NCBI RefSeq assembly: GCF_007997015.1
Contig: NZ_VOSM01000005.1
Location: 339,070 to 403,069 of the forward strand
Direction of reading: 5' to 3'
Length of the DNA stretch: 64,000 nt
DNA from: Lujinxingia vulgaris
GTDB lineage: Bacteria; Myxococcota_A; Bradymonadia; Bradymonadales; Bradymonadaceae
This document shows positions 10,615 to 18,751 of the stretch, one piece after another (within the stretch, counting starts at the first letter, position 1; each line of letters opens with the position of its first letter). The position numbers and the translations under genes are program-made. The notes under the pieces are model-generated. The model worked only from the letters and a program-made list of their open reading frames with translations. It did not search any database and was not told where the DNA came from.

Positions 10615-11826
10615 TCAGGGCGCGGGCACTTCACAGACCAGCGGTGCGCCGCAGACCGACTCCACGCCGTCGTCGCAGGTGCCGCTGGCGCAGTCCAGGC
10701 CCGATTCGCAGGACTCACCTTCAGCTGCAAGCTCGGCGCAGACACCATCGTCGTTGCACGTCAGTCCGAAGAGGCACTCGCTGGCTTCTGCGCAGAACGC
10801 GCCGAGCTCACGCGGCGCACCACAGATCGTGCCGGCTTCTTCGTCGAGCTGACCTTCGCTGTCGAAGACCGCGCCGCAGATCGTGCCCGGCGTGCAGATC
10901 GCCAGCGGGCTCTCACCACAGGCCTCACCTTCGGCGATGAGCTCGATCTCCACGGCCTGCGGCTCCTCGCAGTGGCCGAAGGTGCAACGCTCACCCTCGG
11001 CGCACTCGTCGCCGCCTTCGGTGCACTCGTCGCCGGCGCCGGCGTAAGGCACGCAGGTGGGCGCCGCACCGCTCTCGTCACAGTATTCCCAGGGCTGGCA
11101 GACACCTTCATCACCGCAGGCATTGGCGATGGCCGGGTCGACACAGGTGCCGTAGCACTCGGTGGAACCCTCATGGCTGCATTCGAGATCGCCCATGCAC
11201 TCTTCGTTCTCGACGCAGGCTTCGCCCTCGTTGCGTGTGGGTTCGAGGATCGCTTCACACTCCGGCGGCGGTCCATCAAGCGCCGAGGCTTCGCAGTAGG
11301 CTGTCGCCAGCGCCTCGGCGCAGGCATCGGCCCCGTCGCGATCGAGGATCACTCGCCCATCCGCCACCGCGTCGATCGGGCCGGTGAAGCCCCACAACGC
11401 GAGCCACTCGGCCCCGCCGGCCACACACGCCTCCACCGAGCCGAAACGGCTGAGCCGGGCGACCAGGTAGGCGGCCTCATTGGAGCTGTCGGCACAGGTG
11501 TAGGCGGCCTCACAGAAGCCCGTGGCCAGCACCTGAGTGATCAGCTCCACGTCGGTGAGCTCGGGCTGCGGATCGGCATCGGCGTCCGGATCGGCATCGG
11601 CGTCGGGATCGACATCGGCGTCGGGATTCACATCCTCGTCCGGATCGACATCGTCGCCGGCATCTTCCTCGGTGGTATCGGGCTCCGGATCGGAGTCGAG
11701 CTCCGCGTCCGGACCGGCATCCTGACGCTCGGCGACCGAGGGATCGGGATCATCGCTGCAACCCACCATAAGCGCGGCGGCCATCGCGAGCGCCAGAGCG
11801 CGCATCGTCCATTGTTTTACGTTCAT
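10615..11826 (-). CDS. Cys-rich surface lipoprotein with Asp-rich linker (paralogue A)
   Basis: Protein of 403 residues. The signal peptide ends in a lipobox (AAALMVGC). An acidic linker of about 70 residues built of DPDAD-type repeats follows. After that comes a globular region beginning LITQVLATGFCEAAYTC, and then a Cys-rich C-terminal half with CxxxxECMGD-like units. The start is placed at 11826, where AAGGAGG precedes MNVKQWTMR, rather than at the upstream non-ATG start. It is paralogous to the next gene (11937-13217). Such proteins are typical of the cell surface of myxobacteria-like lineages. No catalytic motif is seen and the function is unknown. Confidence 0.85.
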   Translation of the reverse strand: MNVKQWTMRALALAMAAALMVGCSDDPDPSVAERQDAGPDAELDSDPEPDTTEEDAGDDVDPDEDVNPDADVDPDADADPDADADPQPELTDVELITQVLATGFCEAAYTCADSSNEAAYLVARLSRFGSVEACVAGGAEWLALWGFTGPIDAVADGRVILDRDGADACAEALATAYCEASALDGPPPECEAILEPTRNEGEACVENEECMGDLECSHEGSTECYGTCVDPAIANACGDEGVCQPWEYCDESGAAPTCVPYAGAGDECTEGGDECAEGERCTFGHCEEPQAVEIELIAEGEACGESPLAICTPGTICGAVFDSEGQLDEEAGTICGAPRELGAFCAEASECLFGLTCNDDGVCAELAAEGESCESGLDCASGTCDDGVESVCGAPLVCEVPAP

Positions 11827-11887
11827 CTTTGCCTCCTTAAAAACATCGACTTCCTGAACATGATCAAACACTTACACCATATCAGCA

Positions 11888-11912
11888 CTGCCGCCCCCAT
11901 AGGGAGCGGCAG
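11888..11912. terminator. Hairpin between the two Cys-rich lipoprotein genes
   Basis: CTGCCGC and GCGGCAG pair around a CCCCATAGGGA loop. A second small stem TTGTGG/CCACAA lies at 11917-11933. There is no T-tract on the leftward strand, so it is at best a weak terminator or processing site after the gene ending at 11937. Confidence 0.35.
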
Positions 11913-11936
11913 CGCTTTGTGGCTTACCCACAAGGT

Positions 11937-13217
11937 TTAAGGCAGCTCACAGACCTCGCGCATCGCGCAGGTGCCATGATCGCCGGTGACCTCATAATCA
12001 TAGAAGCAGTAGCTGCTCTCACACTCACCGCTCTCCTGGCAAGGCTCACCCAGGGGCAGAAGCCCTCCGCAGATCGAGGCGCCGCCGCTCTCTTCTTCGC
12101 CACATCGCAGGCCGGCCTCACAGTCGCCCGTCTGGACGCAGGTCTCTCCGGCGCTCAGGGGGCGCTCGCAGGTGGTGACGCTGCCATTGGCCGCGGAGGT
12201 CTGGCAGGTCAGCCCGGGCAGGCAGAAGGTCTGGTCAAATTGCGAGCAGGTTTCTCCCTCTCCGGCCAGATTGATGGGCTCAGGCGCATAATCAAACTGG
12301 CAGTAGCCGCGCACGCATACAAAATCCTCGGCGCACTCGCCGCCGCCTTCGGTGCACTCATCGCCAACTTCGTAGTCCACGCACTCGGGCTCGGTGCCGC
12401 TGCGATCGCAGTAGGAGGTGGCCTCATCGCAGATGCCATCATTGCCGCAGGCGTCGGCCACCGCCGGGTCCACGCAGGTGCCGTAGCAGGGGGCGTCCTG
12501 CTCGTAGCTGTAGTCGCAACGAAGCCCGGAGGCGCAGTCCTGCAGGTTGATGCAGGCGTCGCCGGCGCTGGCCTGGCCGGCCATCGCGGTGCGGCAAGCC
12601 TCCGGAATTTGCATACCCGTCTGATCGCCCTCGGCGTTGCAGGCCGCCTCGGCGATGGCGTCGGTGCAGGCGTCGAGGAGGTCGCGGTCCACGACGATGC
12701 GGCCCTCATCGACGCTGCGAATAAGCTCGGAGAGGTCCATTGAGCCTGCGCCGGCGCGCCAGGCGTCGGTGCAGGCCTGAGCGTCGGGGTAGCGCCCCAG
12801 CGTCAGGCTCAAAAAGGCCACCTGCTGAGAGCCATCCGGACAGCTCCAGACCGCATCGCAGAAGCCGGCAATCATCGCCCGGGCCGCAGCCTCCCCATCG
12901 GTGAGCGGGCCGGGATCGTCGGCGTCAGGCTCGTCATCCACATCGGCGTCGGGATCCTCATCGGCATCCGGGTCGTTGCCCCCATCCGGATCGACGTCGG
13001 CGTCGGGATCCTCGGTGGCGTCCGGATCATCGTCCACATCCGCATCAAAGCCGGTGTCGGGGTCGTTGCCCGTGTCGCGATCTTCATCGTCGGCGTCGCG
13101 CTCATCGCCGGCGTCGTCCCGAAGATCAATCGTCTGACTCGGGCCACAGGCCGGCATCATAAGGCCCACCGTACTCAGGGCCAGCATCCCGCAGAGCCAC
13201 TTCATTCTCGACATCAT
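11937..13217 (-). CDS. Cys-rich surface lipoprotein with Asp-rich linker (paralogue B)
   Basis: Protein of 426 residues with the same plan as the gene to its left: signal peptide with lipobox (LMMPAC), acidic linker of DPDAD-type repeats (about 30-110), the core motif MIAGFCDAVWSC, and a Cys-rich C-terminal half. The core segments match paralogue A in the pattern of Cys and aromatic residues. The tandem placement in the same orientation implies gene duplication. The start follows GGGAGG (six bases before ATG). Homology to a named family is not recognised; the function is unknown. Confidence 0.85.
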   Translation of the reverse strand: MMSRMKWLCGMLALSTVGLMMPACGPSQTIDLRDDAGDERDADDEDRDTGNDPDTGFDADVDDDPDATEDPDADVDPDGGNDPDADEDPDADVDDEPDADDPGPLTDGEAAARAMIAGFCDAVWSCPDGSQQVAFLSLTLGRYPDAQACTDAWRAGAGSMDLSELIRSVDEGRIVVDRDLLDACTDAIAEAACNAEGDQTGMQIPEACRTAMAGQASAGDACINLQDCASGLRCDYSYEQDAPCYGTCVDPAVADACGNDGICDEATSYCDRSGTEPECVDYEVGDECTEGGGECAEDFVCVRGYCQFDYAPEPINLAGEGETCSQFDQTFCLPGLTCQTSAANGSVTTCERPLSAGETCVQTGDCEAGLRCGEEESGGASICGGLLPLGEPCQESGECESSYCFYDYEVTGDHGTCAMREVCELP

Positions 13218-13426
13218 CGCATTCCTCCCGCGCCGCGCGCGTTGGCGACCTCCGCGCCCTCTTCCACGCGCATCAGAGCGCGAGCAGGGGGCGGAGGTTG
13301 AATTAGACCTACATCAACCCACCTTCCCCAATGCGCGCGCGCGACGCAAGCCCCCCGTGTTTGACATGATGTAAAGCGCGCTTAACCGGCCCCGCGCAAA
13401 GAGCGCATCCGCGCGGGCCGAACGCC

Positions 13427-14467
13427 TTATTGCAGCGGCACCGCCAGCAGGCTGGGATGATCCGAGAGCGACCATTCCACCTTCGTGCGGTAGCCGGCCG
13501 CGTCGCCGGCGACCTGGTAGCTCATCGCCTCTTCGACCTCCACTGCCACCCGCTGCACCAGCCAGTCGCCGAGCTTGCCCTCCTCAACCTCCCCCTTCCA
13601 GAAGGCCGGAAGGTCCATCAGAATGCTGGAGATCGAGCCGTTGTAGGAACGCAGCTCAAAGAAGCCCGGCTTTAAGTTGGCGTAGGGGAACATGCGGATC
13701 TTAAAGCCCCAGTAGGGGATCGTGGCCGAGCTGGTGATCTTCATCGGCCCGTCATACATCAGCTCTCCGGGGCCGACCTCGCGCACAATGCGGCCGTGCT
13801 CATCGAGCTCGTAGGCGACCTCCCCGAGGTTGGTGAAGCGGGCGTTGCGCGAGCCGCGGATGGTGGCTTTGGGGATGGTGCGCGAGCCGATCGAGAGGGC
13901 GTAGCCGCCCAGCCCCGTGGCGAAGTTCTCCAGGGCGGTGTCGCGCACCGCGGCCTTAAAGCGGTCGTAGTCGTTGAGGATGTCGGCGTCCCAGCCAAAG
14001 CCGCCGAAGGGAAAGCGATGCTCTCCGTCTTCGACCATGTTGACCTCGTGGACTTTGAGCGGAGCGCCGGCGTGCAGAGCGCGCAGATCCTCGATGATCG
14101 GGCCGGCACCCACATACGAGGCCACCGCGTTGCCGGTGCCCAGGCGCAGCACACCCACGGGCGGCGCGTCTTCACGGGCGATCTTGCCGGCTTTCACAGC
14201 GGCCTCAATGGCGTTGATCAAAAACATGATCGTGCCATCGCCCCCGCCGGTAAACACCACGTCGTAGTCCTGCGCCAGGATGCGCTCCACCGTGGTCTGC
14301 GCCTGGCGGAAGTCGTCGGTCAGGTAAAGATCACGCGCCGGCACAAAACGCTGCACCGCCTCATGGACCTCGCCAGTCCAGGCCTTGGCGCGCGCATTGA
14401 GCAGCACCGCATAGCGCCGCGGCGCCTCCACTACAAAAATACGCCCCAGATCATGCTGCTCGGTCAT
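13427..14467 (-). CDS. Diacylglycerol kinase-fold lipid kinase
   Basis: A 346-residue protein with the DAGK catalytic domain: YAVLLNARAKAW at the start, the nucleotide-binding loop VVFTGGGDGTIMFLINAI (about 85-105), and RLGTGNAVASYVG. Members phosphorylate diacylglycerol, sphingosine or related lipids, often for membrane lipid recycling. The C-terminal part is a beta-rich lipid-binding domain as in YegS/DgkB proteins. The start follows GAGG four bases before ATG. It does not appear to be in an operon with the neighbour 82 bp upstream. The lipid substrate cannot be told from sequence. Confidence 0.85.
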   Translation of the reverse strand: MTEQHDLGRIFVVEAPRRYAVLLNARAKAWTGEVHEAVQRFVPARDLYLTDDFRQAQTTVERILAQDYDVVFTGGGDGTIMFLINAIEAAVKAGKIAREDAPPVGVLRLGTGNAVASYVGAGPIIEDLRALHAGAPLKVHEVNMVEDGEHRFPFGGFGWDADILNDYDRFKAAVRDTALENFATGLGGYALSIGSRTIPKATIRGSRNARFTNLGEVAYELDEHGRIVREVGPGELMYDGPMKITSSATIPYWGFKIRMFPYANLKPGFFELRSYNGSISSILMDLPAFWKGEVEEGKLGDWLVQRVAVEVEEAMSYQVAGDAAGYRTKVEWSLSDHPSLLAVPLQ

Positions 14468-14549
14468 GAAGCCTCTTGGTACCTGATTTTTAATTCATTT
14501 CCATCGTGAGCCGCCGCGATCGGGCAACACCCCGACCACCGGCCGCCAC

Positions 14550-15629
14550 TCAGCCGTGCTGCAGGTTGACCGCCCGTCCTCGCCGCGAGCTCTCCTGGTA
14601 GGCCAGGGTCAGCAGCAGGAGCTGGCGGGCTTCATTGGCCCCCAGCAGCGGATCTTCTTCGCCCAGGCAGGCGCCGATGAAGTTGCGCGTGGCGCGCACG
14701 AAGCTGTCTTCAAAGGCGGTGTTACGCTGGCCGTAGGCCACCTTGCGGCTGTCGCGACGAAGCTCCACCGGCGCCTCAAGCTGCGTCGGATCGGAGGACC
14801 GGATGATGTCGATGGTCCCCCGGGTGCCCTCCACCGCGATGGTCGCTTCCAGCGGGTGATAAGGGGTGCGCAGCTTGCGCTCGGGCGCGTAGTTGAGCGT
14901 CATCGTCCCGTAGCAGTCCTGCTGGAAATGCTTCCACATCGCCACCGTCGGCGCGTCGAGCTTCAGCCCCTCGCGGATGGCCGTCTCCGAGCGCCAGACC
15001 TCGATCTTCTCCACATTGCCGATCAAAAAGAGCGCGATGCAGAAGGTCTGATAACCCACATCGTAGAGCATCGGCGAGCCGCCGGAGAGCTGCGGATCGA
15101 ACCGCCAGAGGGAGGCTTCGTCTTCGATGGAGGCAAAATCCCACACATCGCTCTGCCCCTTTGCCACGGTCATCGCCACGCGGATGCCGGTAGGCTTTCC
15201 GATCTCCCCGGCGTCAATCAGGTTACGGGCGTCGAGCAGGGGCTTGTAGAAGAGGCAGGGCTCATAGACCTGCACGATCTTTCCGACCTGGCGGGCCGTC
15301 TGCACGACCTGGTTGGCCTCCTCGATCGAGAGGGCAAGGGGGCGCTCCACCGAGACGTGCTTACCGGCCTGCAGGGCGTCGATGACCTGGCTTGCGTGCA
15401 GATAGTGAGGGGTAAGGATCTCGACGGCGTCGATCTCCTTATTCTCCAGCATCTCACTAAAATTCGTGTAATAGGCGCGCGCACCCCAATCCAGAGAGCG
15501 TTGAATGGCGCGGTCTTCATCGCGGTCGCACACCGCCACGATCTCCGCGCGCGGGTCCTCTTGATATCCTCTGGCGTGCAGCTCCGAGATGCTACCCGCG
15601 CCTACGATACCTACTTTCAGTCGCGCCAT
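14550..15629 (-). CDS. Gfo/Idh/MocA-family NAD(P)-dependent oxidoreductase
   Basis: Protein of 359 residues with an N-terminal Rossmann fold (LKVGIVGAGSISELHARGY) and the EKP-type position replaced by ERP in HVSVERPLAL. Its C-terminal alpha/beta dimerisation domain is also complete. The family oxidises or reduces sugars and similar substrates; the true substrate is unknown. The start at 15629 follows GGAG at six bases. The longer frame upstream adds 12 unlikely residues. It faces the FHA-ABC gene divergently. A 229-bp region between them probably holds both promoters. Confidence 0.87.
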   Translation of the reverse strand: MARLKVGIVGAGSISELHARGYQEDPRAEIVAVCDRDEDRAIQRSLDWGARAYYTNFSEMLENKEIDAVEILTPHYLHASQVIDALQAGKHVSVERPLALSIEEANQVVQTARQVGKIVQVYEPCLFYKPLLDARNLIDAGEIGKPTGIRVAMTVAKGQSDVWDFASIEDEASLWRFDPQLSGGSPMLYDVGYQTFCIALFLIGNVEKIEVWRSETAIREGLKLDAPTVAMWKHFQQDCYGTMTLNYAPERKLRTPYHPLEATIAVEGTRGTIDIIRSSDPTQLEAPVELRRDSRKVAYGQRNTAFEDSFVRATRNFIGACLGEEDPLLGANEARQLLLLTLAYQESSRRGRAVNLQHG

Positions 15630-15858
15630 CGACGTCTCCGCTTCGCTCTCCATCCTGAGCCACACGCGCCCGGCCTACCACAGACCTGTCAGCCGTCGCG
15701 GGCGCCATCACCCGCTCGGCCGCGCGCAATCAGGGTCGGAGAGAATCTGCACTCTTATAAGTGAGCGCGCTCGGAATTGTCAAAACGCTATTGGCGTGGC
15801 AAGCCTGTGGAGACGAGCCTGTCATAAGGCCTCCCCCCACCCTCGGTTGAGACTGCTG

Positions 15859-18429
15859 ATGACGCGCCAGCGCTGCCCGCAATGCGACGCCCCGATCGAG
15901 CCCGGCGCGCCCTTCTGCCCGGCGTGCGGAGCGCGCGAGCTCAGCGCGCCGGCGTTTGATGACTTCGACGCCGAGATCACCCGCACCGAGATTCAACTTC
16001 AGAGCCCCCAGCAGCGCGCGCGCCGCGAGCAGGTCGGCAAGCAGCGGGTGCGCCTGCCAGCGCTCAACACCCGGAGCGGCACCTCGGTGCGCACGCTGAT
16101 CATCGGCCGCGACCACGGCTGCGACATCGTGCTCGACGCCCCCCAGATCTCTCGCCGACATGTGAGCCTCACCCCGCTGGGCCCCCAGCGCTGGCTTGCG
16201 CGCGACCTGGGCACGGCCAACGGCACCTACCTGGGCGACCGCCACCGCCGGCTCACCCAGGCCGAGGTGGGCCAGGACGACGTGCTCTTTTTAGGCAGCT
16301 ACCGCTTTCCCTTAAGCCGCCTCAAAGAGTTTACGCAACGCGCCGCCAGCCCGCGCTCCGGCGGCCCTTTGAGCCTCCCGCCCGATAAGGCGGTGATCAC
16401 GCTGGGGCGAGGACCCACCAACGATATTGTGCTGCAGTCGCCGCAGGTCTCGCGCCATCACGCCAGGCTTGTGCGCGAGTCCGGCGGGCTTTTTCTCGAA
16501 GATCTCTCCAGCGCAAACGGCACCTTTGTGGGGGGCCAGCGCATCCGCCGCGCGCCCATTGAGCACGATCAGATCTTCAGCCTGGGCAGCTTCGCGCTGC
16601 GCCTGGATCTTCAGAAGATGCGCCTTCAGAAGTCCTACCGCGGCGACATCTTGCTGCAGGCCGAGAACCTGCGCGTGGAGGTCCCCACCCCGCAAGGGAC
16701 GCGCCGCCTGCTCGATGGCATCTCCTTTACGGTGTATCCCACGGAAATCGTTGGACTTCTCGGCCCATCCGGCGCCGGGAAAACCACGCTCCTCAACGCG
16801 CTCATCGCCTACACGCGCCCCTCGTACGGACGCACACTGCTCAACGGCGATGAGATCTTTGCGCATTACGATCGCTACCGCGGCGCCATCGGTTATGTGC
16901 CTCAGGAAGACATCATTCACAGCGAGCTGACCGTCTACCAGTCGCTCTACTACACCGCGAAGTTACGTCTTCCGCCGGACACCACCGACCAGGAAATCGA
17001 CCAGCGCATCTGGCAGGTGCTCCATGATCTGGAGATCGCCCAGACCGCCGACCTGCGCATCGGCTCCCCGGAGCAAAAGGGCATCAGCGGCGGGCAGCGA
17101 AAGCGCGTGAACCTGGCGATGGAGCTTCTGACCGACCCCAGCCTGCTCTGCCTCGATGAGCCCACCAGCGGCCTGGCCAGCGAAGATGCGCTTAACGTGA
17201 TGCAGCTTCTGCGGCGCCTGGCCGACCGCGGCAAGACGATCCTGCTCACCATCCACCAGCCCTCGCTTAAAGCCTATCGGCTGATGGACAACACGCTCTA
17301 CCTGGCCGATGGCGAGCAGGTCTATTACGGGCCGGCCTTCCCCGACTCGATGCTCTATTTTAATCCGGAGGTCGACGCCGACTCGGAGGCCGCCGAGCCC
17401 CTTTTAAACGATCCGGGAAGCTGCATGCGCCCGCTGGTGGCCGCCGCGCGCGCCGGCGAGCCGATGGAGACCTTTGCGGCGCGCTACCGCCAGAGCGCGT
17501 ATTTTGAAGAGTTTGTGGCCGCGCGAAGACGCGCCTCCGAGGAGGTTCACCTCAGCCCGGATACTCGCCGAAAGCCCCCGACCTTTGAGCTGCGCCAGCT
17601 GCGCACGCTGATCCACCGCTACCTCAACATCAAACTCAAAGATCGCGTCGGCACGCTGATCCTGTTGATCCAGGCCCCGATCGTGGCGCTCCTGCTCAAC
17701 CTGGTCTTTTTTCAGGATGAGGGTGGGGTCTTTACCCGCATGGAGCACACCCCGCTGGCGCTCTTTCTGCTGGTGATCTCGGCGATCTGGTTCGGGGGCT
17801 CCAACGCCGCGCGCGAGATCGTGGGGGAGCAGGCCATCTACCGCCGCGAGCGCATGGTCAACCTCTCGATCCCGGCCTATGTGGCGAGCAAGTTTGTGGT
17901 GCTGGGGCTCTTCTGCCTGATCCAATGTGTGGCGTTGCTCTCGCTGACTTACGGCCCGCTGGGTTTTCACGGCCACCCGCTGGTGCACCTGCTCACGCTC
18001 TGGCTCTGCGCGCTGGCCGGGCTGTCCACCGGGCTGTTGCTCTCGGCGGCGGTGCGCACCAGCGAGGCGGCGATTGCGCTGGTGCCGATTGTGCTCATCC
18101 CCCAGGTGATTTTAGGCGGGGCGATCATGCCGGTGGAGCGCATGGACACGCTCACCCGCGCGCTCAGCGCCACAACCTTTAGCCGCTTTGGCTTTGAGGC
18201 GATGATCCACACCGAAGATCGCGCGCTGGCCTACGAGATCCCGCTCGATGAGCTGCCCATGGCCACCCCGGAGATGCCTGTAGCGATGCCGCTGATGCCC
18301 CATCCCCTCGATCGTTTTTACGGGGAGGCGCAGGCCGGCCAGCTTCCGGATCTGGGGGCGCTGGGAGGTTTTACCCTGGTGCTGCTCAGCGGCGTGGCGC
18401 TCACGCTGCGCCGCCGCGACATGGATTAG
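15859..18429 (+). CDS. Zinc-ribbon, double-FHA, ABCG-type ABC transporter (ATPase plus permease in one chain)
   Basis: Protein of 856 residues. A zinc ribbon (Cys6, 9, 20, 23) is followed by two forkhead-associated domains (GRDHGCDIVLDAPQISRRH near 75-150 and GRGPTNDIVLQSPQVSRHH near 180-250), which read phosphothreonine. An ABC ATPase then follows with Walker A GPSGAGKTT near residue 301, ISGGQRKRVNLA near 409 and LDEPTSGL near 430. The last 260 residues form an ABC2-type membrane domain as in ABCG/White transporters. The start at 15859 puts the zinc ribbon at the N-terminus; a longer frame upstream has no support. The FHA domains suggest control by a Ser/Thr kinase. The cargo is unknown. 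Confidence 0.9.
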   Translation: MTRQRCPQCDAPIEPGAPFCPACGARELSAPAFDDFDAEITRTEIQLQSPQQRARREQVGKQRVRLPALNTRSGTSVRTLIIGRDHGCDIVLDAPQISRRHVSLTPLGPQRWLARDLGTANGTYLGDRHRRLTQAEVGQDDVLFLGSYRFPLSRLKEFTQRAASPRSGGPLSLPPDKAVITLGRGPTNDIVLQSPQVSRHHARLVRESGGLFLEDLSSANGTFVGGQRIRRAPIEHDQIFSLGSFALRLDLQKMRLQKSYRGDILLQAENLRVEVPTPQGTRRLLDGISFTVYPTEIVGLLGPSGAGKTTLLNALIAYTRPSYGRTLLNGDEIFAHYDRYRGAIGYVPQEDIIHSELTVYQSLYYTAKLRLPPDTTDQEIDQRIWQVLHDLEIAQTADLRIGSPEQKGISGGQRKRVNLAMELLTDPSLLCLDEPTSGLASEDALNVMQLLRRLADRGKTILLTIHQPSLKAYRLMDNTLYLADGEQVYYGPAFPDSMLYFNPEVDADSEAAEPLLNDPGSCMRPLVAAARAGEPMETFAARYRQSAYFEEFVAARRRASEEVHLSPDTRRKPPTFELRQLRTLIHRYLNIKLKDRVGTLILLIQAPIVALLLNLVFFQDEGGVFTRMEHTPLALFLLVISAIWFGGSNAAREIVGEQAIYRRERMVNLSIPAYVASKFVVLGLFCLIQCVALLSLTYGPLGFHGHPLVHLLTLWLCALAGLSTGLLLSAAVRTSEAAIALVPIVLIPQVILGGAIMPVERMDTLTRALSATTFSRFGFEAMIHTEDRALAYEIPLDELPMATPEMPVAMPLMPHPLDRFYGEAQAGQLPDLGALGGFTLVLLSGVALTLRRRDMD

Positions 18430-18449
18430 GACACCGTCAGCGATCATCG

Positions 18450-18548
18450 CTGCTGCGTTGAGAACGTCGTGGACTGCGTCGCAAAGCGTCGACGATGCGA
18501 AGTTTTGAACGTCGTAGCCAGCGCCCGCAACATGTGCTCACAGCATCG
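18450..18548 (+). repeat. Structured repeat family 1, copy 3 (divergent), in the 18430-18751 gap
   Basis: 49 bases from 18450 (CTGCTGCGTTGAG to GACGATGC) match the reverse complement of copy 2 at 41 of 49 positions. The other arm is much weaker, so this copy is degenerate. In gene orientation it lies 20 bp after the stop of the FHA-ABC gene and points the same way as copy 1 points relative to its gene. Of the 322-bp gap, the remaining sequence before 18752 holds no clear gene; a promoter for the VWA lipoprotein must be here but I could not single it out. Confidence 0.65.
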
Positions 18549-18751
18549 TAAGACGTTGCACGTCACCAAAACTTGCCGACTTTTACGACGATTTACACCT
18601 GAAGCTCCTAAAAGCGGCTGAAATTCTGTCGAAAGCTTCGCGGGCTTTTGATACCATCGCGTCTACAGAGTTTGGGTTATTCCCGGTCCACATCATTTCG
18701 CGCCACGCTGACTTCCCTGCAACGCGCTCCTCACCTCACAGGGTACGAACC

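Noticed and set aside
12900..13120. CRISPR-like repeats in the lipoprotein linkers
   Set aside because: The short repeats are codon-level repeats of Asp-Pro-Asp-Ala inside coding frames.
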